Below the pieces are notes generated by a model that was not told the DNA's origin, made no database searches, and worked only from the letters and a program-made list of their open reading frames with translations. Below are positions 1 through 5,076 of a DNA stretch of 5,076 bases, in pieces. The DNA is from Opitutia bacterium UBA7397 (lineage in GTDB: Bacteria > Verrucomicrobiota > Verrucomicrobiia > Opitutales > UBA953), in contig DKND01000059.1 of assembly GCA_002470605.1 (NCBI GenBank), positions 4,544-9,619 on the forward strand, read 5' to 3'. Position 1 is the first letter of the stretch. Every line of letters begins with the position of its first letter. A program made the position numbers and the translations under genes.

Positions 1-795
1 GTAGTCGCGGTAGCGCCAGGCCTGAGGAATGGCCGGATCGCCTTCGCTGCCATGCGTATCGGCATAGCGTACGAGGTCCATCCAGTGGCGGGCGAAGTGT
101 TCGCCGTAACGTGGCGAGGCCAGCAGGCGGTCGATGACCTTGGCGAAAGCGTCGGGCGAGGTGTCAGTCTTGAAAGCGGCGATCTCGGTGGGCGAAGGGG
201 GGAGGCCCGTCAACACGTAGGTCGCGCGGCGGATGAGCGTGGCCTTGTCGGCTTGAAGGGAAGGCGTGATGCCGGCGGCGACAATCTTCGCGTTGAGGAA
301 GCGGTCGATTGGGCTGGCGGATTTTCCGGCAGGAACGGGGGGCGCCACGACTGGCTGGAAACTCCACCAGTTTTTACGGACCGTGAGGAGGTCGGACCAG
401 GTCGCCGTGATGGAATCGTCCGGGACCTTCGTACGCGGATCGGGCGCGCCGCGATTAATCCACTGGACGAAGTCAGCGACAATCTTCGCGTCGAGCTTCG
501 GACGCTTCTTCGGCATCTGCAGGGTTTCATGGCTGTAATCCATGGACTGAATCAGGATACTCTTCTTCGCATCGCCCGGGACGATGGCCGCGCCTTCTTC
601 ACCGCCCTTGAGCAGGCCGTCGCGATAATCGAGGCGGAGGTCGCCTTTCTGCTTCTTAGCGTCGTGGCATTCGTAGCACTCCGCCACGAGCACCGGACGG
701 ATCTTCGACTCAAAGAATTCTATATCCTCCGGCTTAAGTGGGGCGGCCGGTAGGGATGCGCTGACGAAGGCGATGATGGCGAGGAAGCGGCGCAT
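1..795 (-). CDS. PSCyt1 / DUF1549 cytochrome-type protein, N-terminal 265 aa (3' end cut by window)
   Basis: Reading the minus strand from the ATG at 793-795 gives an open frame of 265 codons to the window edge. Residues 1-18 (MRRFLAIIAFVSASLPAA) look like a Sec signal peptide, so the protein should be exported. A c-type heme site CYECH is at residues 40-44, and M94-P95 in LQMPKKRP is a plausible axial Met ligand; this is the planctomycete cytochrome C (PSCyt1) layout. After a linker, the DUF1549 (PSCyt2) domain begins near IDRFL (163-167) and includes RHWMDLVRYADTHG (236-249), a hallmark of the family. Family members are typically about 700-1000 residues and usually continue into DUF1553, so roughly two thirds is probably missing. 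The reaction is unproven for the family; a redox role in glycan catabolism is an inference. The start shares one base with the stop of the upstream IclR gene (TGATG) and has no Shine-Dalgarno sequence, which suggests translation by re-initiation. Confidence 0.93.
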   Translation of the reverse strand, partial: MRRFLAIIAFVSASLPAAPLKPEDIEFFESKIRPVLVAECYECHDAKKQKGDLRLDYRDGLLKGGEEGAAIVPGDAKKSILIQSMDYSHETLQMPKKRPKLDAKIVADFVQWINRGAPDPRTKVPDDSITATWSDLLTVRKNWWSFQPVVAPPVPAGKSASPIDRFLNAKIVAAGITPSLQADKATLIRRATYVLTGLPPSPTEIAAFKTDTSPDAFAKVIDRLLASPRYGEHFARHWMDLVRYADTHGSEGDPAIPQAWRYRDY

Positions 796-797
796 CA
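793..797 (-). other. TGATG stop-start overlap (translational coupling)
   Basis: The minus strand reads TGATG: TGA (797-795) ends the IclR gene and ATG (795-793) starts the PSCyt1/DUF1549 gene, sharing the A at 795. The bases just upstream on the minus strand (GCTTTTCTTTCC) are pyrimidine-rich and contain no Shine-Dalgarno sequence. This arrangement is classic for termination-reinitiation, so the downstream protein should depend on translation of the regulator. Confidence 0.8.
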
Positions 798-1598
798 GGA
801 AAGAAAAGCACGCGAGATGCGGTTAGCCTGTTCGCGGTTGAATTGGCCGCGCTCGGCCATGGTGGCAGCCGGGAAGCGGCTGGAAGGGCCAGCAATAGTT
901 ACCGCCCCGATGGCATATCCATGTTGGTCTAGGATGGGCGCCGCAACGCAATGGATGCCGTCGAAATGTTCGCCTTTGTCGAAAGCGTAACCTTGGGTTC
1001 GGATACGTTCAATTTCCGTGGCGAAGTCGCGCTTCGTAACGATCGTCTTTTCGGTGTGTTTCTCGAGCTTCAGGCGCGAGAGGAGGGCGTCTTGCTCGGC
1101 ATCGGGGAGGAAAGCGATGATGGCTTTGCCTGGCGCCGTGCAGTGGAGTGGCGCATGGCAGCCTAGGTCGACGATGTATTTGAAAGGATGGAGCGAAGCG
1201 AGTTGGTCGATCATGACGCAGCGGTCATCGGCCAGGCAGCAGAGCTGGGTCGTTTCGCCGGTGTGCTGTTGGATGGCACGCATGGCTTCGGCGGCGGCGG
1301 CGACGAGGCTGCGGGATTCGCCACGCGGTTGGCTGAGCAGGAGAAGTTTACGGGTAAGTGTGTAGCGACGAGAAACCTCTTCGCGACGCAGGTAGCCGGC
1401 TTCTTCGAGGGTGCCCGTGATGCGGTGAGCCGAAGCGGGGGAAAGGTCGAGCGCCGCGGTTAATTCGGAAAGGGTCAGTCCCTCTGGGCGATGGGCGAGG
1501 ATTTCCAGCATCGCCAAACCTCTTTCGAGCGCAGGGACGCCGGAGGAGCCAGTATCATTCGCCGCGACGATGGGTCGCTTAGGGGAAGGTATTTTCAT
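795..1598 (-). CDS. IclR-family transcriptional regulator
   Basis: This is a complete 267-residue protein, the usual IclR length. A winged helix-turn-helix occupies about residues 22-85: ALERGLAMLEIL (23-34) is the conserved entry helix and LTLSELTAALDLSPASAHRI (41-60) the recognition region. The C-terminal effector domain follows, with APLHCTAPGKAIIAF (149-163), GYAFDKGEHFDGIHCVAAPI (203-222) and GAVTIAGPSSRFP (231-243), all standard IclR signatures. It is a cytoplasmic dimer or tetramer that should bind a small metabolite, often an aromatic acid, glyoxylate/pyruvate or a sugar-acid derivative; the ligand here is unknown. The ATG at 1596-1598 is preferred because it leaves the normal short N-terminal tail before the DNA-binding domain and no other Met precedes residue 30. 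The start codon lies inside an array of inverted half-sites, which suggests autoregulation. Its stop overlaps the start of the PSCyt1/DUF1549 gene, so the two are probably co-expressed, and that gene is the most obvious regulatory partner. Confidence 0.95.
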   Translation of the reverse strand: MKIPSPKRPIVAANDTGSSGVPALERGLAMLEILAHRPEGLTLSELTAALDLSPASAHRITGTLEEAGYLRREEVSRRYTLTRKLLLLSQPRGESRSLVAAAAEAMRAIQQHTGETTQLCCLADDRCVMIDQLASLHPFKYIVDLGCHAPLHCTAPGKAIIAFLPDAEQDALLSRLKLEKHTEKTIVTKRDFATEIERIRTQGYAFDKGEHFDGIHCVAAPILDQHGYAIGAVTIAGPSSRFPAATMAERGQFNREQANRISRAFLS

Positions 1599-1624
1599 AT
1601 ATGAAAACTATTCCAAGTATGGAA
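1593..1624. promoter_or_regulatory. Four-half-site inverted array over the IclR start codon (putative IclR-type operator)
   Basis: Four 5-bp half-sites sit at an exact 9-bp pitch in alternating orientation: TTTCA (1593-1597), TGAAA (1602-1606), TTCCA (1611-1615) and TGGAA (1620-1624), separated by 4-bp spacers TATA, ACTA and AGTA. They form a perfect 16-bp palindrome TTTTCATATATGAAAA (1592-1607) and a perfect inverted repeat TATTCCA-N4-TGGAATA (1609-1626). The central pair TGAAA-N4-TTCCA resembles the known E. coli IclR box TGGAAATNATTTCCA, one base shorter. The array covers the start codon (1596-1598) and the proposed -10 region. Binding by the encoded regulator is an inference from position and from the family's habit of autorepression. 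Confidence 0.6.
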
Positions 1625-1646
1625 TAATTGATTCAGCCCAAGTCAA
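1616..1646 (-). promoter_or_regulatory. Possible sigma-70-like promoter for the IclR gene
   Basis: The minus strand has TTGACT (1646-1641, five of six bases of TTGACA) followed after 19 bp by CATACT (1621-1616, four of six bases of TATAAT). The spacer is longer than the optimal 17 bp. Transcription would begin around 1607-1610, leaving a leader of roughly 10 nt, which agrees with the lack of a convincing Shine-Dalgarno sequence near the ATG. The -10 candidate lies inside the half-site array. The region is visibly more AT-rich than the flanking genes. This is a pattern match only. Confidence 0.35.
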
Positions 1647-1703
1647 GTTCTGTCCCTGATTCTGACAAGTCGCCTTCCTGGGGTGTTCCCTTCAGTTTAC
1701 GTC

Positions 1704-2549
1704 TTATTTTTTGGCCCCTGCTGCGGGGGCGGTCGGGCCAGTCTTTTCCAGCCAAGCGGCGATCTTTGGGAATTCCGTTTCTGGAAAGGCATGTCCGCTC
1801 CCTTTGATCTCATCGGCGGCCGTGTCGGCTCCGAAAGATTTCATTTCGCGGGCTAGCTTGGCACTGGTGCGACGATTGGGACTTTTCTCGCCCCAACAGG
1901 CATAGACATGTTTCCCGGTCAGGTCAGGCAGGATTCCGATGGACGTGTAATCCGTACCACCGCCATCGGCTAAGATGAAAACCCCAAAGTAGTCTGTCAT
2001 GGGGGGCTTATTGCCCGAAACCCGGAACATACCGTCGATGGCGTGCGCTCCGTTGCTGAATCCGGCGAGGATGGAGCGCGAGCGATCGATGTTCGGGATG
2101 AAATGGGCGATCTCATCCAGCATGGTGCGGTGGTAGGTCCAGATACGGGAAAAATCTCCAACCATGTTCGCCTGCTTGGGGTTATTAGCGCCTTGCGGAT
2201 AGGGCAGGCCAACGAGGATGAAATCTCCCGTCGGTAAGAATGAGCGGTTTGGGGTGTTGCCGCCGTCGGCGCCGGCGAGCCAGGCGACCAGCGGGTATGG
2301 TCTCGCCGCCTTATACCCTAAGGGCAGGGTCACGTTACAGGCGGCATATTTTCCGTACCGATCCGCGGAGAGTTCGGGAAAGTCGAATTTGAGCGAAGCC
2401 CCGGGCGCGATTTTTAATTTTAATAAAGAACGGGGCACCGGCGGCGCAGGCGTTTCGGGCGCCTGGGTTTCCGTCTTCACCGTGTTCGTCTCGGCGGCGC
2501 CTAAGGTCGCCGCTAAGCCGCACAGGCAGATGAGACGAAGGAAGCGCAC
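1704..2549 (-). CDS. Exported alpha/beta-hydrolase (esterase-like)
   Basis: This is a complete 281-residue protein starting at GTG (2549-2547). Residues 1-19 (MRFLRLICLCGLAATLGAA) form a signal peptide, followed by a Pro/Thr/Glu-rich linker (20-40) and then an alpha/beta-hydrolase fold. YPLVAWLAGADGGN (85-98) fits strand beta-3 plus the oxyanion-hole loop, RSILAGFSNGAHA (158-170) is the nucleophile elbow with GFSNG and catalytic Ser165, and KGSGHAFP (249-256) supplies catalytic His253. The acid is less clear: E221 in ACWGEKS sits after the penultimate strand where an Asp is usual, and D195 in ADGGG is the alternative. The fold and layout resemble secreted esterases of the polyhydroxybutyrate-depolymerase or feruloyl-esterase type; ester cleavage on a polysaccharide is inferred from the neighbouring beta-helix gene, not seen. 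The C-terminus is Ala/Pro-rich (271-281). It lies 4 nt after the upstream stop and shares its transcript. Confidence 0.85.
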   Translation of the reverse strand: MRFLRLICLCGLAATLGAAETNTVKTETQAPETPAPPVPRSLLKLKIAPGASLKFDFPELSADRYGKYAACNVTLPLGYKAARPYPLVAWLAGADGGNTPNRSFLPTGDFILVGLPYPQGANNPKQANMVGDFSRIWTYHRTMLDEIAHFIPNIDRSRSILAGFSNGAHAIDGMFRVSGNKPPMTDYFGVFILADGGGTDYTSIGILPDLTGKHVYACWGEKSPNRRTSAKLAREMKSFGADTAADEIKGSGHAFPETEFPKIAAWLEKTGPTAPAAGAKK

Positions 2550-2553
2550 CGGA

Positions 2554-4572
2554 TTACTCCAAGACCTGGATATGGTTGATGCTGGTGAACTGGCGGTGAT
2601 CGGTGAACTGACGGACGAGCTGCTTCTGGGCGTCGATCTCGAAGATTTGAGCGGTGGCGCCGAGGTGGCCGTGGCCGAGCCAGTTCATGAGAATCGTATT
2701 CCCGTTGGCGAGGCGTTCGACCGAGCTCGATAAGAAAAGAGGGTTATCTTTGATCTCGTTGCGTCCGACATTCCAGACGGTCTTGCCGCTGCGGTCGATT
2801 TCGACGACCCCGGCGCCTTCGCCGAGGGCGATCAGCCAATTACCATTGGCGAGTTCGCGGACGTCATGGACATCGCCTTCGACGGGTTGGGTGCGGAGAA
2901 GTTTCCCGTCCGCGGAAAGTTCGAGGACCGCACGGTCGCCCTTGGCGCTCACGAGGTAGCGTCCATCGGCCGTCTTACGGCACCCGCGCATCTGCTCGTG
3001 GGTCTTGGTGGTCGTCAGCGGTACTTTGATCTCCTTGGCGATCTTGCCGTCGCGTCCGATTTCGAGGAGGCGGCCCGGGCCACATTCGACCACGAGCACG
3101 CGTCCGTCGGCGAGCGGCTGGCAGCCCTGAATCTCGACCTTCGCATCCGCGACATATTCCCAGGTGATGGACTTGTCAGGCTTCACTTCCTTGGCGCCAT
3201 GGACGTGGCTGAAGAGCACGTTGCCATTAGGCAGGAGCCAGGAGTCCTGTGGGTGTTCGGCGGGCGTCGACCATTCGATACGGCCATCGGCTGACACAAT
3301 GGCGACCTTACCGCCGACGTAATCGCTGACCAGTAGTCGTCGGCCGAAGGGCTTCGGGTCGAGGCTCTTGATCGGGCCGGAGACACGGCTGCCCATGGCG
3401 TTGAGGTTGTTCTTGGCGTCCGGGGGCATCGGGGGTTCCCAGCCTTTGGGGGCGCCCGAAAGGATCACCGGCTTGAAGGTGTTGTCGCCCACGCGGAGGT
3501 TGTCGGCAATGACGCCGTTTTGCGAGTGGCGCCAGCAGTGGATGGCCTCGCCGTCGCTCTTGATGACGTTCCCGATGACCTCGTAGCCATCGAGGTTAAA
3601 GTTCGGTTCGATGGAGGTCGTCTTGGTCTCCATGTAATTGAAGTTGCAGCGGAAGTTGCGCAGGTTGCCGCGGAAGGAGGGGTGTCCGAGCAGATAGCCG
3701 CTACCGTTCGGATTGATTGTACGCGTGAACTGCACCGTGATGTTCTCGGCGTCGAACGATTCGCCCGGGCCGACCTTGCCGCCGGGCAGGAACTTCCCCG
3801 TGTGTTCGCCGTAGGCCATCACCGAGCGGTTCGTGTCGGTCATCGTGATACCATCGACAAGCACGTTGCGGACGCGTCCGTGGATCAGCACGCAGGCGTT
3901 GATGTTCTTTACCAGGAAGCCTGGTTGCAGGTTGTGGGACGCGTTCATATCGATCGTGCCCTTGCCGGTGATGCGGACGCCAGAGATGGCTTCGGGCTGT
4001 CGGCCATGGCCGATGCGGATGCCATAGGCTTCGGGGCCGTCGTAGCTGACATACCAGACGCTGCGGACGTTGTGGCCAATCTTGCTACCGAATTTCACCT
4101 TCACGCCGCGGCTGAGTTCCTGCCAGTCGCCCGTGATCGGGGTGCGCTTGTGGGAGGTGTCGCCGAACTTATCACCCCACGCGAAGGTGTCGGGCTTGCC
4201 GTCCTTACCTTCGCTGTCGGTGATGATCGTGAACTCGCGGACCCCGCTCAGGTCGTAGTCGCCGCCGATCTCTAGGTCGTCGAGTTTTTTGCCGGCGTCC
4301 TGGTCGGTCGTGATCTCGCCGGACTTCTCCAGTTTACAGAAGTCGTCGGCTAATTTGAGCGTGGCTCCGGCCATGAGTTCGATCTCGACGGACTTATCGA
4401 CGTACAGGATCGCGCGGTGCTTAGTGAGGCCGTGCTGGTGGAGGCCTGGCAGGAAGGTGAGCTTGTCGCCCGGCGCGGCGTTATCGAGGACCGCCTGCGG
4501 ATCTTCGCCCGGCTTGATCTTATACTCGGTGGCGAAGAGGGAGCTCGCGAGCAGGAGGGCGAAGAAACGCAT
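2554..4572 (-). CDS. Exported right-handed beta-helix (pectate-lyase-like) protein fused to a beta-propeller
   Basis: This is a complete 672-residue protein. A short signal peptide (MRFFALLLASSLFA, 1-14) is followed by YKIKPGEDPQAVLDNAAPGD (17-36), the typical opening of pectate-lyase-superfamily beta-helices. Residues to about 400 continue as short beta-helix rungs, for example ISGVRITGKGTIDM (196-209), VRNVLVDGITMTDTN (234-248) and YEVIGNVIKSDGEAIHCWRH (330-349). From about 405 there are six repeats of a strand-turn-strand unit: RRLLVSD (411-417), LPNGNVLFS (447-455), LADGRVLVV (487-495), TADGRYLVS (534-542), LANGNWLIA (574-582) and LANGNTILM (621-629), at a 40-47 residue spacing. This suggests a six-bladed propeller. 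The fold is clear, but no recognised lyase or hydrolase catalytic signature was identified, so binding or cleavage of a polysaccharide is inferred. An in-frame TAA touches the ATG, fixing the start; no Shine-Dalgarno sequence precedes it. The esterase-like gene follows after 4 nt. Confidence 0.85.
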   Translation of the reverse strand: MRFFALLLASSLFATEYKIKPGEDPQAVLDNAAPGDKLTFLPGLHQHGLTKHRAILYVDKSVEIELMAGATLKLADDFCKLEKSGEITTDQDAGKKLDDLEIGGDYDLSGVREFTIITDSEGKDGKPDTFAWGDKFGDTSHKRTPITGDWQELSRGVKVKFGSKIGHNVRSVWYVSYDGPEAYGIRIGHGRQPEAISGVRITGKGTIDMNASHNLQPGFLVKNINACVLIHGRVRNVLVDGITMTDTNRSVMAYGEHTGKFLPGGKVGPGESFDAENITVQFTRTINPNGSGYLLGHPSFRGNLRNFRCNFNYMETKTTSIEPNFNLDGYEVIGNVIKSDGEAIHCWRHSQNGVIADNLRVGDNTFKPVILSGAPKGWEPPMPPDAKNNLNAMGSRVSGPIKSLDPKPFGRRLLVSDYVGGKVAIVSADGRIEWSTPAEHPQDSWLLPNGNVLFSHVHGAKEVKPDKSITWEYVADAKVEIQGCQPLADGRVLVVECGPGRLLEIGRDGKIAKEIKVPLTTTKTHEQMRGCRKTADGRYLVSAKGDRAVLELSADGKLLRTQPVEGDVHDVRELANGNWLIALGEGAGVVEIDRSGKTVWNVGRNEIKDNPLFLSSSVERLANGNTILMNWLGHGHLGATAQIFEIDAQKQLVRQFTDHRQFTSINHIQVLE
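2557..2560 (-). promoter_or_regulatory. Shine-Dalgarno sequence supporting the GTG start
   Basis: GGAG (2560-2557 on the minus strand) lies 7 nt before GTG at 2549-2547. It overlaps the last Glu codon and abuts the TAA stop of the upstream beta-helix/propeller gene. This decides the GTG start, which also places the signal peptide at the exact N-terminus. Confidence 0.75.
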
Positions 4573-4575
4573 TTA

Positions 4576-4607
4576 GGGCTAGAGATAGGGCTGGGGCTAG
4601 GGGCAGG
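4576..4607 (+). repeat. Degenerate G-rich hexamer array (five units), right next to a start codon
   Basis: Read on the plus strand, this stretch is five hexamers plus GG: GGGCTA, GAGATA, GGGCTG, GGGCTA and GGGGCA. On the minus-strand transcript it is C-rich and ends 3 nt before the ATG of the beta-helix/propeller gene, where a Shine-Dalgarno sequence would be expected. The plus strand has four G-tracts (4576-4578, 4588-4590, 4593-4596, 4600-4603), a borderline G-quadruplex pattern because the first loop is 9 nt. It is an inverted partner of the array at 4691-4722. Confidence 0.75.
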
Positions 4608-4690
4608 CAAGTCGCTTAGGATGCCCTGCGGTATCGGATAGTCTTTGGGCGGAAAAAGGCAGAGCAAGAAAAGCGAACTCTCTGATTCGA

Positions 4691-4722
4691 CCTTCCCCAA
4701 CCCCTATCCCTACCCCTGTCCC
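4691..4722 (-). repeat. Degenerate G-rich hexamer array (five units) with G-quadruplex pattern, directly after a stop codon
   Basis: Read on the minus strand from 4722, this is five hexamers plus GG: GGGACA, GGGGTA, GGGATA, GGGGTT and GGGGAA. It starts at the base after the TAA stop of the DUF1080 gene. Five G-tracts of 3-4 bases are separated by loops of only 2-3 nt, which meets the usual G-quadruplex pattern in the transcript sense. It pairs with the array at 4576-4607: 4695-4716 against 4576-4596 gives 18 matched positions with one G-U, two mismatches and one single-base bulge. The loop would be about 98 nt. Confidence 0.8.
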
Positions 4723-5076
4723 TTACTTAACTACCACCCAAACGTTGCGATACACGACGGGGTTGCCGTGGCCTTGCAGGTAGAAGGGGCCAGGAGCGGG
4801 GACTTCGGTCTTGAACGCGCCGCCAGGGGTCGCGCCCTTGAGCTCGAGGTTATCCTGCACGGTCACGCCATTGTGTCGGACGGTGACGAAGGCGCTGCCG
4901 GTTTTCTTACCGTCGGCGTCAAACTTGGCGGCGGTGAAGTCGACGTCGTAGGTCTGCCACTGCAGGGGCGGGAAGCACATGTTCACCTTGGGGGCGCTGT
5001 TCTTATAGATACCGCCGCACTCGTTGTCCAAACCGGCGAGGCCGAAACTGTCGAGGACTTGGACTTCGTAGCGGTG
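4723..5076 (-). CDS. DUF1080 (3-keto-disaccharide hydrolase-type) protein, C-terminal 117 aa (5' end beyond window)
   Basis: The minus-strand frame is open from the window edge to TAA at 4725-4723. It contains YEVQVLDSFGLAGLDNECGG, then IYKNSAPKVNMCFPPLQWQT, YDVDFTAAKFD, AFVTVRHNGVTVQDN and a closing VVYRNVWVV. These are the characteristic C-terminal motifs of the DUF1080 family (PF06439), a concanavalin-like beta-sandwich. Members act outside the cytoplasm, usually behind a signal peptide that would lie upstream here, and some cleave 3-keto-glycosides in oxidative sugar-degradation routes. The frame runs through to the last base, so the TTG at 5031 is an internal Leu codon and not a start. 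It is the first visible gene of the row and the beta-helix gene follows after about 150 nt. The exact substrate is not visible. Confidence 0.92.
   Translation of the reverse strand, partial: HRYEVQVLDSFGLAGLDNECGGIYKNSAPKVNMCFPPLQWQTYDVDFTAAKFDADGKKTGSAFVTVRHNGVTVQDNLELKGATPGGAFKTEVPAPGPFYLQGHGNPVVYRNVWVVVK

Noticed and set aside
52..753. Plus-strand open frame of 233 codons
   Set aside because: It lies fully antisense to the PSCyt1/DUF1549 gene, whose heme and DUF1549 motifs are unmistakable; the plus-strand product shows no recognisable domain. It is a by-product of GC-rich codon use.
1651..1703. Rho-independent terminator after the esterase gene
   Set aside because: Only a 3-4 bp stem around GGG-TGTT-CCC (1681-1690) was found and no T-run follows on the minus strand; no terminator can be supported here.
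3520..4275. Plus-strand open frame of 251 codons
   Set aside because: Antisense to the beta-helix domain; the product is low-complexity Val/Ala/Asp-rich and matches no family I recognise.
4574..4604. CRISPR-like repeats
   Set aside because: The units are 6 nt, degenerate and contiguous without spacers, so this is a low-complexity tandem repeat.
4620..4690. Promoter in the gap before the beta-helix gene
   Set aside because: The minus strand offers TTGCTC and, 18 bp on, GACTAT, but both hexamers match the consensus poorly; I do not claim a promoter.
4576..4722. Inverted hexamer arrays as insertion-sequence or miniature transposon ends
   Set aside because: There is no target-site duplication and the arms abut a stop and a start codon exactly; the roughly 85-98 nt interior has no transposon-like features. 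A genome-wide repeat search would be needed to revive this.
4723..5031. Reading the DUF1080 fragment as a complete 102-residue gene starting at TTG 5031
   Set aside because: The frame stays open to the window edge and the residues upstream of 5031 (YEVQVLDSFGLAG) are core DUF1080 sequence, so this is an internal Leu.

Overview
The window fits a GC-rich bacterium of the PVC group, most likely a Verrucomicrobiota (Opitutae-like) lineage, with Planctomycetota as the alternative. The reasons are a planctomycete-type cytochrome C (PSCyt1)/DUF1549 protein and a DUF1080 (3-keto-disaccharide hydrolase-type) protein, both of which are amplified in that group, together with several short-signal-peptide exported enzymes. 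This is a domain-content inference; no rRNA or other phylogenetic marker is present.

All five genes lie on the minus strand, so transcription runs from right to left. (1) 4723-5076 is the C-terminal 117 residues of a DUF1080 protein whose start lies beyond the window. (2) 4573-4722 is an intergenic region bounded by two inverted G-rich hexamer-repeat arms. (3) 2554-4572 encodes an exported two-domain protein, a right-handed beta-helix (pectate-lyase-like) followed by a six-repeat beta-propeller. (4) 1704-2549 encodes an exported alpha/beta-hydrolase (esterase-like) with a GTG start, only 4 nt after the stop of the previous gene. (5) 1599-1703 is an intergenic region carrying a promoter-like sequence and a regular array of four half-sites over the start of the next gene. 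(6) 795-1598 encodes an IclR-family regulator. (7) 1-795 is the N-terminal 265 residues of the PSCyt1/DUF1549 protein, whose start codon shares a base with the IclR stop codon (TGATG).

The picture is an extracytoplasmic glycan-degradation locus: a DUF1080 enzyme, a beta-helix/propeller protein and an esterase in one probable transcription unit, followed by a second unit in which an IclR regulator is translationally coupled to a c-type-cytochrome/DUF1549 protein. The substrate cannot be read from the sequence. No mobile element, tRNA, rRNA or CRISPR array was seen. The two least ordinary signals are non-coding: the 9-bp-pitch half-site array over the iclR-type start codon, and the paired inverted hexamer arrays with G-quadruplex potential that exactly bracket the 4573-4722 intergenic region.
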